In this document: positions 11,751-20,909 of the stretch, piece by piece
Layout: every line of letters begins with the position of its first letter
How positions within the stretch are numbered: position 1 is the stretch's first letter
NCBI RefSeq assembly: GCF_001426645.1
Contig: NZ_LMEX01000001.1
Coordinates: forward strand, 634,755-698,754
DNA: 64,000 nucleotides
Reading direction: 5' to 3'
Source: Rhodanobacter sp. Root480
Lineage (GTDB): Bacteria > Pseudomonadota > Gammaproteobacteria > Xanthomonadales > Rhodanobacteraceae
The notes under the pieces: model-generated
The model's input: only the letters and a program-made list of their open reading frames with translations
Told to the model about the DNA's origin: nothing
Database searches by the model: none
Program-made: the position numbers and the translations under genes

Positions 11751-12789
11751 GCATGGATTTGTCGTGCCAGGGCTGGCAGCGGGGTGGTTGGTATCGTCAT
11801 TCGTTCTGACGTCGCTGCTGGTGGGTGCCGCCATTTACTACGCGCGCCGACGCGGCATGTTCGATCAACCCGGCCATCGTCGCTCCCACCGCATTCCGAC
11901 GCCGCGCGGTGGCGGTATCGGCGTGGTAGTGGCTGTGTTCATCTGCGCTTCCGGAGCACTGCTGACATTATCAAAGCCGATATCCGTGCTGGTTGTGGCG
12001 GGAATGGCGGCAGCGTTGTTTCTGGTCGCATTGGTCGGGTGGTGGGATGACCATCGCCCGCTGCCGGTATGGCCGCGGTTGGGGACACAGGCGGCCGCCG
12101 TCGTTTTGTTTTCCTTCACGCTGATCGCTACAAACTTGTCGTGGTACTGGTTCCCGTTATTGCTGCTGGCGGGTATGTGGAGCATCAACTTGCACAACTT
12201 CATGGATGGCATCGATGGCTTGCTTGCGCAGCAAATCGTTTTCGTGGCGGGCGCCCTTGGCTGCCTGGCCTGGTCCGTTGCAGAGCCGGCTCTGGCGATC
12301 GGGGCGGGTACGGTCATGACGGCCGGTGTGGGTTTCTGGTTCTACAACCGATCGCCTGCGCGCATTTTCATGGGTGACGTGGGCAGCGGCAGCGCGGGAC
12401 TGCTGGTGTTTGTTTTTTCCGTCCTGCTGTGGCGCGTTGAACCGTCGCTGGCATGGGCGGCACTGGTGCTTTCGTCGGCGTTTGTCACCGATGCCAGCCT
12501 GACCCTCCTCACGAGAATGACGGGCGGACGCTCGTGGCATAGCGCTCACCGTGAACATCTCTATCAATGGATGGTGCGCAGCGGCATGTCGCATGCCGGC
12601 GTTGACGCGCGTTACCTGGTCTGGAACCTGTTGATAGCGGCGCCTGCTGCATGGTGGATGGCCAGCCATCCGCAGGCCGCCTTGCCGATTGCTGTCGCAA
12701 TCTACGCGATTGCGGCGGTGCTCTGGCTGGTCATGAAACGTCGCTGCCTGCAGCGCCCTACCGCAGGAGGTCGCCATGTTGCTGCGTAA
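11743..12789 (+). CDS. Undecaprenyl-phosphate sugar-1-phosphate transferase, WecA/WbpL/MraY family
   Basis: This polytopic protein of 348 residues, with about ten membrane segments, transfers a sugar-1-phosphate from a UDP-sugar to undecaprenyl phosphate, the first step of O-antigen or other glycan synthesis. It shows the family marks GWWDDHR (Asp-Asp pair), NLHNFMDGIDGL, FMGDVGSG and the HREHLYQ loop. The basic early motif HRRSHRIPTPRGGG is typical of WbpL/WecA-like members. The start at 11743 overlaps lapB by 8 bp and its end overlaps the next gene by 14 bp, so it sits in a tight operon. The donor sugar cannot be read from the sequence. Confidence 0.88.
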   Translation: MNEHGFVVPGLAAGWLVSSFVLTSLLVGAAIYYARRRGMFDQPGHRRSHRIPTPRGGGIGVVVAVFICASGALLTLSKPISVLVVAGMAAALFLVALVGWWDDHRPLPVWPRLGTQAAAVVLFSFTLIATNLSWYWFPLLLLAGMWSINLHNFMDGIDGLLAQQIVFVAGALGCLAWSVAEPALAIGAGTVMTAGVGFWFYNRSPARIFMGDVGSGSAGLLVFVFSVLLWRVEPSLAWAALVLSSAFVTDASLTLLTRMTGGRSWHSAHREHLYQWMVRSGMSHAGVDARYLVWNLLIAAPAAWWMASHPQAALPIAVAIYAIAAVLWLVMKRRCLQRPTAGGRHVAA

Positions 12790-14671
12790 GATGGCCGCCT
12801 TCATCCATCCGCGTGTCGCCGTGGTGCTGCACGACCTCGCGGCGACGGCGCTGGCCTGGTGGATCAGCAAACTGCTGCGCTATGCGTTGAAGCCGGACGA
12901 GATCGTCAGCTTCATGCTGTTCGAGTTTCCCATCGTGTTGCTGGTACAGGGCCTCATCTTCCGTTGGACGGGGTTGTACAAGGGCGTCTGGCGCTTCGCC
13001 AGCTTGCCAGACCTGTGGAACATCCTGCGTGCCGTGCTCATGGGCGCGCTGGCGATCGGGCTGTCGCTGTTCCTCTACAACCGTCTGGAGGGCGTCCCGA
13101 GGTCGGTACTGCTGATGTATCCGATGGTCCTGGCCGGGTTGCTGGGTGTACCGCGGCTCACCTACCGGTTCTGGAAAGACAGTCGGGATGACTCGCGTCG
13201 TGGCGTGTCCATCAAACGGGTCTTGATCGTCGGTGCCGACCGTGCCGGCGAGGTGCTGTCACGTGACCTGCGCCGCGACAGCGGCTACGCCGTGGTGGGT
13301 TTCGTGGATGACCGCATGACGTTGCGCGGCGCCAGCATCAATGGCCACCCCGTGCTGGGTGATCTGGAGCAGTTGCCTGACGTGGCGCGGGAAGCGGCGG
13401 TGGACATGCTGTTGATCGCCATGCCCGGTGCCTCGACCAACGAGATGCGCCGCGTGGTTGCGCTGTGTGACGCCACCGATTTGCCGTATCGCACCGTGCC
13501 ACGTCTGGATGACGTCGTGGCCGGTCGCGCGCAGTTCAACGAAATCAAGGACGTGGCGATCGAGGATCTGCTGGGTCGCGACGCGGTGGAGCTGGACTGG
13601 ACCGCGATCCGCCAGACGCTGACCACACGCCGCGTGCTGGTTACCGGCGGTGGCGGTTCGATCGGTTCCGAATTGTGCCGGCAGCTGGCGAGGCTGGGGG
13701 CGCAATCGCTCGTCGTTGTCGACCAGAGCGAATACAACCTGTATCGCATCACCCAGGAATTGCGCGCCGATTTCCCCGAACTCATCCTGGACGGTGTACT
13801 GGCCGACTGCGGCGATCGCACCGCCATGCACAAGGTGTTCGTGGAGGCGCAGCCCCAGGTCGTATTCCACGCGGCAGCCTACAAGCATGTGCCGATGTTG
13901 CAGACGCAGCTGCGTTCGGCCTTCCGCAACAATGTGCTCGGTACGCGCACGGTGGCCGATCTGGCCAGCGAGACCGGCGTCGAGTGTTTCGTGCTGATCT
14001 CCACCGACAAGGCGGTCAACCCGACCAGCGTCATGGGCGCCTGCAAGCGCGTGGCCGAAATCTATTGCCAGAACCTCAATGCCCAGACGTCGACACGCTA
14101 CATGACCGTGCGGTTTGGCAACGTGCTGGATTCGGCCGGGTCCGTGGTACCGCTTTTCCGCCGCCAGATCCGCGCCGGTGGCCCGGTGACGGTGACGCAT
14201 CCGGAGATATCGCGTTACTTCATGACCATTCCGGAGGCATGCCAGCTGATCCTGCAGGCGGCAAGCCTCGGCAAGGGCGGCGAGATTTTCGCGCTGGACA
14301 TGGGCGAGCCGGTTCGCATCCGCGACCTCGCCGAACAGATGATCAGGCTTGCCGGCAAGAAGCCGGGCAGCGAGATTCCCATCGTCTACACGGGGTTGCG
14401 CGCCGGCGAGAAGCTGTTCGAGGAATTGTTCCACCCGCTGGAAAACTACAGTGGCACCGCGCACGCCAAGATTTTCCTGGCGCAGCACCGCGAGGTGTCG
14501 TGGGAACTGCTGCATGCGCTGCTGAACAAATCCGTCGACGCGGTACGGGATTTCAGGGAGGAAGATCTGCGGCGCTGCGTTTCCAGCCTGCTGCCTTCGT
14601 TCCGCTGGAGCGAAGTGGCGCAGCCCGACAACGTGGTGTCCATCCGTCGCAATGAATCAGGAGACAAGTAA
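12776..14671 (+). CDS. CapD/WbpM-type UDP-N-acetylhexosamine 4,6-dehydratase
   Basis: This 631-residue membrane-anchored nucleotide-sugar dehydratase probably converts UDP-GlcNAc to a 4-keto-6-deoxy sugar used for surface glycans. The N-terminal quarter holds about four membrane helices. A CoA-binding-like Rossmann domain follows (about 140-280), then the short-chain dehydrogenase domain with TGGGGSIGSELC near residue 290. The catalytic segment STDKAVNPTSVMGACKR has Met in place of the usual Tyr, followed by Lys four residues later, as in WbpM/FlaA1-type enzymes. It ends directly at the galU start. Confidence 0.92.
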   Translation: MLLRKMAAFIHPRVAVVLHDLAATALAWWISKLLRYALKPDEIVSFMLFEFPIVLLVQGLIFRWTGLYKGVWRFASLPDLWNILRAVLMGALAIGLSLFLYNRLEGVPRSVLLMYPMVLAGLLGVPRLTYRFWKDSRDDSRRGVSIKRVLIVGADRAGEVLSRDLRRDSGYAVVGFVDDRMTLRGASINGHPVLGDLEQLPDVAREAAVDMLLIAMPGASTNEMRRVVALCDATDLPYRTVPRLDDVVAGRAQFNEIKDVAIEDLLGRDAVELDWTAIRQTLTTRRVLVTGGGGSIGSELCRQLARLGAQSLVVVDQSEYNLYRITQELRADFPELILDGVLADCGDRTAMHKVFVEAQPQVVFHAAAYKHVPMLQTQLRSAFRNNVLGTRTVADLASETGVECFVLISTDKAVNPTSVMGACKRVAEIYCQNLNAQTSTRYMTVRFGNVLDSAGSVVPLFRRQIRAGGPVTVTHPEISRYFMTIPEACQLILQAASLGKGGEIFALDMGEPVRIRDLAEQMIRLAGKKPGSEIPIVYTGLRAGEKLFEELFHPLENYSGTAHAKIFLAQHREVSWELLHALLNKSVDAVRDFREEDLRRCVSSLLPSFRWSEVAQPDNVVSIRRNESGDK

Positions 14672-15547
14672 GTGAGCAAGCCTCTGCGCAAAGTGGTGTT
14701 TCCCGTGGCGGGGCTTGGTACACGCTTTCTTCCGGCGACCAAGGTGGTGGCCAAGGAAATGCTGCCGGTGCTGGACAAACCGCTGATCCAGTACGCGGTG
14801 GATGAGGCGGTGGATGCGGGCGCGGACACGTTGATCTTCGTGACCAACCGCTACAAGCACGCGATCGCCGACTACTTCGACAAGGCCTACGAGCTTGAGG
14901 CCAAGCTTCACGCCAAGGGCAAGGAGGCGTTGCTGGCGTTGGTGCAGGGGACGTTGCCCAAGAATGTCCGCGCCATCTTTGTCACGCAACCCGAGGCCTT
15001 TGGCCTCGGCCATGCCGTGCTTTGTGCCAAGCCCGTCGTGGGCGACGAACCGTTTGGCATCGTGTTGCCTGACGATCTGATCTGGAACGGCCAAGGCAAG
15101 GGTGCGCTGCGGCAGATGGCCGAGCTGGGCGACGAGCAGCAGGCGGGCGTGATTGCGGTGGAAGAGGTGCCGCACAACGAAACCGACAAATACGGCATCG
15201 TCGCGGCAACCGCGATCGATGAGCGCAGCGCGCGCATCGACCACATGGTGGAGAAGCCCAAGCCCGCCGACGCACCCTCGAACCTTGCCGTGGTGGGCCG
15301 GTATGTCCTGCCGAGCCGGATTTTCCAGCTGCTTGAACAGACCGTGCCCGGTGCCGGCGGCGAGATCCAGCTGACCGACGCCATCGACGCGCTGCTGAAA
15401 GAGCAGGGCAAGGTGCTGGCCTATCGCTTCGAAGGCACCCGTTTCGATTGCGGCAACAAGGCCGGCCTGGTGCGCGCCACCATGCACATGGCGATGCAGG
15501 ACCCGACGCTGGAGCCGACGGTGCGCTCGTTTCTCGCGGACCTCTGA
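14672..15547 (+). CDS. galU: UTP--glucose-1-phosphate uridylyltransferase
   Basis: GalU makes UDP-glucose, the donor for capsule, LPS core and trehalose synthesis. The 291-residue protein carries the nucleotidyltransferase signature GLGTRFLPATKVVAKEMLP at residues 11-29, the QYAVDEA segment and the C-terminal EGTRFDCGNKAGLVRA motif. It starts with GTG at the base after the capD-like stop, with AGGAGA shortly upstream inside the previous gene. Its position completes a cluster joining sugar-lipid initiation, sugar dehydration and UDP-glucose supply. Confidence 0.96.
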   Translation: MSKPLRKVVFPVAGLGTRFLPATKVVAKEMLPVLDKPLIQYAVDEAVDAGADTLIFVTNRYKHAIADYFDKAYELEAKLHAKGKEALLALVQGTLPKNVRAIFVTQPEAFGLGHAVLCAKPVVGDEPFGIVLPDDLIWNGQGKGALRQMAELGDEQQAGVIAVEEVPHNETDKYGIVAATAIDERSARIDHMVEKPKPADAPSNLAVVGRYVLPSRIFQLLEQTVPGAGGEIQLTDAIDALLKEQGKVLAYRFEGTRFDCGNKAGLVRATMHMAMQDPTLEPTVRSFLADL

Positions 15548-15648
15548 CCGCACGCCAGCGCATGCACGCGCAGCGGTGAGCTGAAACCCGTGCACCACCC
15601 GACCCTCGGCACTCGTCGGGTTGCGCGCCCGGGTTGTAGGGTGACGCC

Positions 15649-16938
15649 ATGCCCGACGGCCTGCCAACCTCCTATTACCGCGCCACCGCCACGGCGTATG
15701 CGCCGTATCCAACGTTGCATGGCTCGCATGAGGCGAACGTGGTCGTCGTGGGTGGCGGCTACGCGGGGCTGAATACCGCGCTGGGCCTGGCCGAGCGCGA
15801 CGTGCGCGGAGTGATGTTGCTGGAGCGCGAGCAGGTCGGCTTCGGTGCGTCCGGACGCAACGGCGGTTTCGTTTTTGCCGGTTATTCGCTGGGCGAGCAG
15901 AGCCTGCTCGATCAATCGGGTGCGCCGCGTGCCCGCGCATTGTTTGCGCTGACCACCGCAGCAGTGCAGCGCATCCGTCGACGTATCGCGCAATACGACA
16001 TTGCTTGCGACGTGGTGGACGAGGGCGTGATCTGGGCCAACTGGTTTCGCGACCCGTCCATCCTGCGTCGACGCCAGCAGTTGCTTGCCGATCACTACGA
16101 CGTGCACTGGGAGACCCTGTCGCCGACGCAGCTGCGCCAGATGGTCGACAGCGCGCGGTACCACGGCGGGCTGTACGAATCCGATGCCTTGCATCTGCAT
16201 CCGCTCAATTACGCGACCGGGTTGGCGCGTGCGGCGGCGAGCCGTGGCGTGACCCTGCACGAAAACAGCGGTGCGCTGCAGGTGCGCCGTGAGGGTTCGC
16301 GCTGGCGTGTCGATACGGCGCACGGCAGCGTGCTCGCCGATCAGCTGGTGCTGGCCTGTGGCGGTTATCTGGCGGGGCTCGAAGAATCGATTGATCGCGC
16401 GATCCTGCCGATCGCCACCTATGTCATGGTGACCGAGCCGCTGGGCGAACGGCTGCAAACCTGTCTGCGGACCCGGGCGGCGGTGTACGACACCCGGTTT
16501 GCGTTCGACTACTATCGACCACTGCCCGACACGCGCCTGCTGTGGGGCGCTCGCATCTCGATTCGCGAACGTTCCGCGCGTGCCATAGAACAGCTTCTCA
16601 CCGCTGACATGCTGCGGGTGTTTCCCCAACTGCGGGGCGTGCGCATCGATTACGCGTGGTCGGGCCTGATGAGCTACGCGAGACACCAGATGCCCCAGAT
16701 CGGTGGCAATACGGAAGGTTTGTGGTGGGCGCAGGCGTTCGGTGGGCACGGGCTGGCGCCAACCTGCGCCGCCGGCGAACTGCTTGCTGCCGCCATCGCG
16801 CACGGCGACGAGAGCTGGAAACAATTCCGCGATTACGGATTGCGCAGCACACATCGCCCCTGGGGCTACCTGGGGGCGCAAACCCACTACTGGTGGCAGC
16901 AAAGCCGCGACTGGTTGAAGAGTGAGCTGGAACGATGA
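15649..16938 (+). CDS. FAD-dependent amine oxidase-like protein (DAO/PuuB family)
   Basis: This 429-residue flavoprotein is of the D-amino-acid-oxidase fold. The FAD Rossmann motif [19 protein letters not shown] is at residues 25-43, followed by the [20 protein letters not shown] stretch that binds the flavin in glycine-oxidase and gamma-glutamylputrescine-oxidase relatives. The C-terminal [11 protein letters not shown]...MPQIG and the FGGHGLAPT motif fit PuuB-like enzymes. The substrate is unknown. Polyamine breakdown is possible because aguA-aguB are in the same window, but no other puu gene is next to it. It overlaps the next gene by 4 bp. Confidence 0.85.
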   Translation: MPDGLPTSYYRATATAYAPYPTLHGSHEANVVVVGGGYAGLNTALGLAERDVRGVMLLEREQVGFGASGRNGGFVFAGYSLGEQSLLDQSGAPRARALFALTTAAVQRIRRRIAQYDIACDVVDEGVIWANWFRDPSILRRRQQLLADHYDVHWETLSPTQLRQMVDSARYHGGLYESDALHLHPLNYATGLARAAASRGVTLHENSGALQVRREGSRWRVDTAHGSVLADQLVLACGGYLAGLEESIDRAILPIATYVMVTEPLGERLQTCLRTRAAVYDTRFAFDYYRPLPDTRLLWGARISIRERSARAIEQLLTADMLRVFPQLRGVRIDYAWSGLMSYARHQMPQIGGNTEGLWWAQAFGGHGLAPTCAAGELLAAAIAHGDESWKQFRDYGLRSTHRPWGYLGAQTHYWWQQSRDWLKSELER

Positions 16939-17303
16939 GCGATATGGGGCAACAAATCGCGCGCGCCCCCGGCGCCGAAATATCCTGGGCGGACTTCGAA
17001 AAGGTCGTCATGGTTGCGGGCACGGTCACGCGGGTGGAGGCATTTCCGGAAGCGCGCAAGCCTGCGTGGAAGGTCTGGGTGGATTTCGGCCCGTACGGCG
17101 AGCGTAAAACCAGTGCGCAAATCGTGGCGCTCTACGGCGCCGCGGAGCTGGTCGGCCGGCAAATCGTGGGCGTCGTCAATTTCCCCGAAAAGCAGATAGG
17201 CCCGTTCCGTTCGCAGTTCCTGTTGACCGGTTTTGCGACGGAGCAGGGCGTGGTGATCACCACGCTGGAGAGGCCGGTGCCCAACGGTACGCGAATGGCT
17301 TGA
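16935..17303 (+). CDS. CsaA-like tRNA-binding domain protein
   Basis: This 122-residue protein consists of one EMAP/Trbp111-type OB fold. It has the pattern of CsaA: a D-F-x-K-V opening ([35 protein letters not shown]), [27 protein letters not shown], and the ending PVPNGTRM. CsaA binds tRNA and has been linked to chaperone and export activity in Bacillus, but its role is uncertain. It is translationally coupled (ATGA) to the flavoprotein gene. An alternative start at the second Met (16944) is possible. Confidence 0.85.
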   Translation: MSDMGQQIARAPGAEISWADFEKVVMVAGTVTRVEAFPEARKPAWKVWVDFGPYGERKTSAQIVALYGAAELVGRQIVGVVNFPEKQIGPFRSQFLLTGFATEQGVVITTLERPVPNGTRMA

Positions 17304-17309
17304 GCGGAT

Positions 17310-18242
17310 TCAGTGCCGCGCTTGCCGATCCAGCCACACCAGCAATCCTTGCGCGTTGAGTTCGATATCCATGCCCAGCAGCTCGCACAGCGTTGCGCGG
17401 CTGCCGGTCCAGCCGTGCGCGGCGGCGTGTTGGGCGTAAAGATCGGTGAGAGCCTCCATCAGGCGCGCTTGCCGGTCGGGCAACTCGCCTGTCGATCGGG
17501 CCAGCGCCACCATGGCGTCGATCCGGCGGTGCAGATCGTCGGCAAGTTTTTCCACCTGCTCGACCGCGCCGTAGTGGGTGAGATGGATCGCCTCCGGTTG
17601 CAGGGCGATCAAACGATGTAGCGATGCATGCAATGCCTCGGGGTCGAATTGCACCGGCGACGTGGTGGGAATGACGAACGGTCCGTTGGCGGTATCGAAC
17701 TCGCGATAACTGAGGCCGAACGTATCGCCGCTGAAGCAGCGGTTGGAGCGCTCGTCGTAAACGCACAGGTGGTGTTTCGCGTGGCCGGGCGTATCCAGGC
17801 AGCGCAGCGGTCGCCCCGCCAGGTCGATCATGTGGTTGTCCGGCGCTTCCACCACGCGCTCCAACGGGACGGGCTGCAGCCGGCCATAGGTCTGCTCCAT
17901 CACCGCCTCCCCATAGACCGCGCTGGCGCCGGCCCAGAGTTGCGCGGGGTCGATCATGTGGCGTGCGCCGCGCGGGTGCACGGCCAGGCGTGCGTGGGGC
18001 AGTTGCGCCATCAATGCACCGGCGCCGCCGGCATGGTCCAGATGGACGTGGGTGAGGATCAGCCAGTCCACATCATCCGCCGTGAGGCCTGCCTGGCGCA
18101 GTGCGTCGAGCATGCGCGGCACGGCGAAATTCGTGCCGCAATCGATAAACGCGCCGCGTCCGTTTTCCACGATCAGGTAGGCGGCATCGAAACGCGGGCG
18201 CACGAAACCGGTGTCGATGGTGTGGATGCCGTGGACTGTCAT
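17310..18242 (-). CDS. MBL-fold metallo-hydrolase
   Basis: This 310-residue metallo-beta-lactamase-fold protein has the metal motif LTHVHLDHAGG (HxHxDH, near residue 84), a third His in DTPGHAKHH and the Asp in FSGDTFG. It resembles glyoxalase-II-like or quinone-related hydrolases, but no specific substrate can be assigned. The start chosen at 18242 is the first Met with a good GGGAGG ribosome site; the frame runs open far upstream but that part overlaps the divergent thioredoxin-like gene. Only a few bases separate its end from the csaA-like gene, so the two are convergent. Confidence 0.85.
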   Translation of the reverse strand: MTVHGIHTIDTGFVRPRFDAAYLIVENGRGAFIDCGTNFAVPRMLDALRQAGLTADDVDWLILTHVHLDHAGGAGALMAQLPHARLAVHPRGARHMIDPAQLWAGASAVYGEAVMEQTYGRLQPVPLERVVEAPDNHMIDLAGRPLRCLDTPGHAKHHLCVYDERSNRCFSGDTFGLSYREFDTANGPFVIPTTSPVQFDPEALHASLHRLIALQPEAIHLTHYGAVEQVEKLADDLHRRIDAMVALARSTGELPDRQARLMEALTDLYAQHAAAHGWTGSRATLCELLGMDIELNAQGLLVWLDRQARH

Positions 18243-18353
18243 GGTGCCTCCCGATGCTTGTCGGGGCAGGTTAGCAAGTTGCCGCGTGGGGATCATCCGC
18301 CGCGCGTGCAGCGCGTAAACTGTGATGTCATGCAGTCTCGACAGGAGAAGGGT

Positions 18354-18836
18354 ATGACCTCGCCCATGGCGCCCGCGTGGCAGGTGTCGCGCTGGTTCAA
18401 CAGTGAACCGCTGGCCCTGGCCGACCTGCGCGGAAGGGTCGTGTTGCTGCATGCGTTCCAGATGTTGTGCCCCGCCTGCGCCATGCAGGCGCTGCCGCAG
18501 ATGCAACGTGTACGGCGCGCCTTTGCGGATGAGCGCCTCGCCGTCGTGGGATTGCACACCGTGTTCGAACATCACGACGCGCAGGGTCCGGTTTCGCTGG
18601 CGGCCTTCCTGCATGAGTATCGCTACGACTTTCCGGTGGGCGTGGACGCACACGATGAGGGCGACCCGTTGCCCCGGACGATGCGCAGCTATGCCATGCA
18701 AGGTACGCCAACCCTGGTTCTGATCGACGCGGAAGGACGTTTGCGTCAGCAGCATTTCGGTGTGGCGGATGATCTTGCGCTGGGCGCCAGCATCGGACGG
18801 CTTCTGGCCGAATTGCCTGTGGCGGCCGACGCCTGA
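18354..18836 (+). CDS. Thioredoxin-like (TlpA/redoxin) protein
   Basis: This 160-residue protein has a thioredoxin fold without a signal peptide, so it is probably cytosolic. The active site is LCPACAMQ (CPAC, near residue 42) and the cis-proline loop is GTPTLVLIDAEG near residue 125. The pattern DLRGRVVLLHAFQMLCPAC resembles AhpC/TSA-type redoxins and TlpA-like proteins. The start at 18354 follows AGGAGAAGGG. It is divergent from the metallo-hydrolase gene, 111 bp apart. Confidence 0.85.
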   Translation: MTSPMAPAWQVSRWFNSEPLALADLRGRVVLLHAFQMLCPACAMQALPQMQRVRRAFADERLAVVGLHTVFEHHDAQGPVSLAAFLHEYRYDFPVGVDAHDEGDPLPRTMRSYAMQGTPTLVLIDAEGRLRQQHFGVADDLALGASIGRLLAELPVAADA

Positions 18837-18921
18837 GTTCCGCGCAACGCCATCGCGGCGGAACAATTCAGATGAGGTCGTTTGCCCGAGTCAGCGCCGG
18901 TGCCGTTGTGCGACGTTCCGC

Positions 18922-19779
18922 TCAACCGGGCAACGATCGTTGTCGCTTGGCGGCGTACATGGTGCGGTCGGCGTGGGCCAGGAGGCTGTCCGCGTCGGTG
19001 CCATCCGTGGGGAAACGGGCGATGCCGATGCTGACGTCCAGCAGGAACGGGCCATCGGGCAGGCTGAAAGGTTGCGTGAGGCGAGCGCGCAATGAATCGG
19101 CTACCCGCTGGGCCGAAGCCGTGTCGTGGCAAGCGGGAAGCAGCGCCACAAACTCGTCGCCGCCGATGCGGGCCAACACGTCGTCGGGATGGATGCTCTC
19201 TTGCAGGCGCACGGCGACGTCGCGCAACAGTTGGTCGCCGGCATCATGTCCGGCGCGATCGTTGGCAAACTTGAAGCCATCCAGGTCGAGGTAAAGCAGC
19301 GTGAAGCCGTGATCGGCGTGCGCGGCGTGGTCGATGGCGGAGCGGATTTCCGTGCGCAGGCGATCACGGTTGGCCAGACCGGTCAGGGAGTCGTGGTTCG
19401 CGCGATATTCCAGTTCGCGTTCCAGACGCCGCAGCTCAGTCACTTCGCGGCCGACACCGATACGCACGTGATGGTCGGGCAGCCAGCGCGCGGACCACTG
19501 GATGTCCACGTCATGGCCGTCCTTGTGGATGTAGCGGTTGCGAAAGTGGCGCTGCAGTTCGCCTGCCATGACCGATTCGGCCTGTCTGGCGGTGGCGTCG
19601 CGGTCGTCGGGATGGACCAGGTCGAAGATCAGCCGGCCGAGCACCTCGTCGGGCATGTAGCCGAAAATGCGCTGGAAACTGGCATTGACGAACAGGAAAC
19701 GTCCATCGACGTCGACCACGCACACGGCATCGGGCATCAGGTCGAGTACGTCGGCAAGGGGCGGTAACGTCGGAGTCAT
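18922..19779 (-). CDS. PAS-GGDEF diguanylate cyclase
   Basis: This 285-residue soluble protein probably makes the second messenger cyclic di-GMP. A PAS sensor domain covers residues about 10-120 (LMPDAVCVVDVDGRFLFVNASF, then a PAC segment with RYIHKDGHDVDIQW). The GGDEF domain follows from about 130 (YRANHDSLTGLANRD) with an intact RIGGDEFVALLP active site. The inhibitory I-site position, normally RxxD five residues before GGDEF, reads HPDD, so product feedback inhibition is probably absent. No EAL domain and no membrane helix are present. The start at 19779 is chosen because the PAS homology begins there; the upstream frame lacks support. Confidence 0.9.
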   Translation of the reverse strand: MTPTLPPLADVLDLMPDAVCVVDVDGRFLFVNASFQRIFGYMPDEVLGRLIFDLVHPDDRDATARQAESVMAGELQRHFRNRYIHKDGHDVDIQWSARWLPDHHVRIGVGREVTELRRLERELEYRANHDSLTGLANRDRLRTEIRSAIDHAAHADHGFTLLYLDLDGFKFANDRAGHDAGDQLLRDVAVRLQESIHPDDVLARIGGDEFVALLPACHDTASAQRVADSLRARLTQPFSLPDGPFLLDVSIGIARFPTDGTDADSLLAHADRTMYAAKRQRSLPG

Positions 19780-19901
19780 CAATCTGCGTTGGTGGCATGC
19801 CCGGCGGCGACATGACGTCGCCGTTGCATGGATATCGAAATTACCAGAATCCTCTTCCTTCGCGGTGAAGTCGCTTCCGGCGGGTTGTCGATGCACAGGC
19901 A

Positions 19902-20804
19902 TCAGCTTGCATGGGTGAGCCCGGCGAAGGCGGCGGGCGAGGCGTTCTCGAACCGCTCCAGCAGCAGCTTCACGAACGCCGAGACGCGCGCGCTCACATG
20001 CCGATGCGAGGGGTACAGCGCCCACACCTCCACCGGATGGGCGGCGAGCACGCCCCAGACGATCAGGCGACCGGCGTCGATATCGGCTTGTACCAGCGAG
20101 CGCGGCATGGCGGCCGCACCGATGCCGGCAATGACTGCATCGCGGATCATCGACATCGACGACAGCCGCAATACCGTACGGGTCGCGATGCTGCGCACGC
20201 CGCGCGCGCGGCTGAGCTGCCAGGAGGCGTCGGCCGGCGTGCGCGACAACGTGATGACCGGCACCGCGGCGTCAGCTCGTTTTGTCGGCAGAGGCAGCGA
20301 CGGCGTGGCCACTGCCACCATCACGTCGCGCAGGAAGCATCGGCCGGACAACTCGGTTGAAGGGTCGGGGTTGGCGCGGATGATCAGGTCGAAATCGTCA
20401 TCCACGGGATCGACGAAGCGGTCTTCCGCCACCACCTCCAGTTGTACCTGCGGATAGGCGAGGGCGTAATCCGCGGCGATGCGGCCCAGGCCGCGCTGCC
20501 CGAACAGTACCGGCGCGCTGACCCGCAGCCGGCCGCGTGGCGTGCTGACCCCACGCCGCAGCGCATCGCCCACTTCGTCGATGTGTTCCAGCAGCGACTG
20601 GGTGCGCTCCTGCAGCTCGCGCCCTTCCATCGTCAGGCGCAAGGTGTGGCCGCCACGCTCGAACAGACGCACACCCAGCGCGTCCTCGAGCTGGCGCACG
20701 CGACGCGAGAGCGTGGCCTTGGGGCGGCCGGTGATCCGCGCGGCGCGACCGAAGCCGCCATGTCGCGCCACGTCGTTGAAATCGGCCAGGGCGAGGAGAT
20801 CCAT
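19902..20804 (-). CDS. LysR-family transcriptional regulator
   Basis: This 300-residue regulator has the DNA-binding helix-turn-helix at residues 1-60 (MDLLALADFNDVARHGGFGRAARITGRPKATLSRRVRQLE) and an effector domain after about 90. It belongs to the large subgroup that usually controls a divergently transcribed oxidoreductase. Here the divergent gene is an NmrA-family oxidoreductase starting 105 bp away, its likely target. A longer reading frame upstream overlaps that gene and is not used. Confidence 0.9.
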   Translation of the reverse strand: MDLLALADFNDVARHGGFGRAARITGRPKATLSRRVRQLEDALGVRLFERGGHTLRLTMEGRELQERTQSLLEHIDEVGDALRRGVSTPRGRLRVSAPVLFGQRGLGRIAADYALAYPQVQLEVVAEDRFVDPVDDDFDLIIRANPDPSTELSGRCFLRDVMVAVATPSLPLPTKRADAAVPVITLSRTPADASWQLSRARGVRSIATRTVLRLSSMSMIRDAVIAGIGAAAMPRSLVQADIDAGRLIVWGVLAAHPVEVWALYPSHRHVSARVSAFVKLLLERFENASPAAFAGLTHAS

Positions 20805-20909
20805 GGGTGTTCCATGAGTGAGACGGGATGTCCAGATTATGCGGCTATCGCGGGTTTCCATGAAACACCAGGATGTGGCTCCCACATCCACAGAGACAGG
20901 AGACACCTC

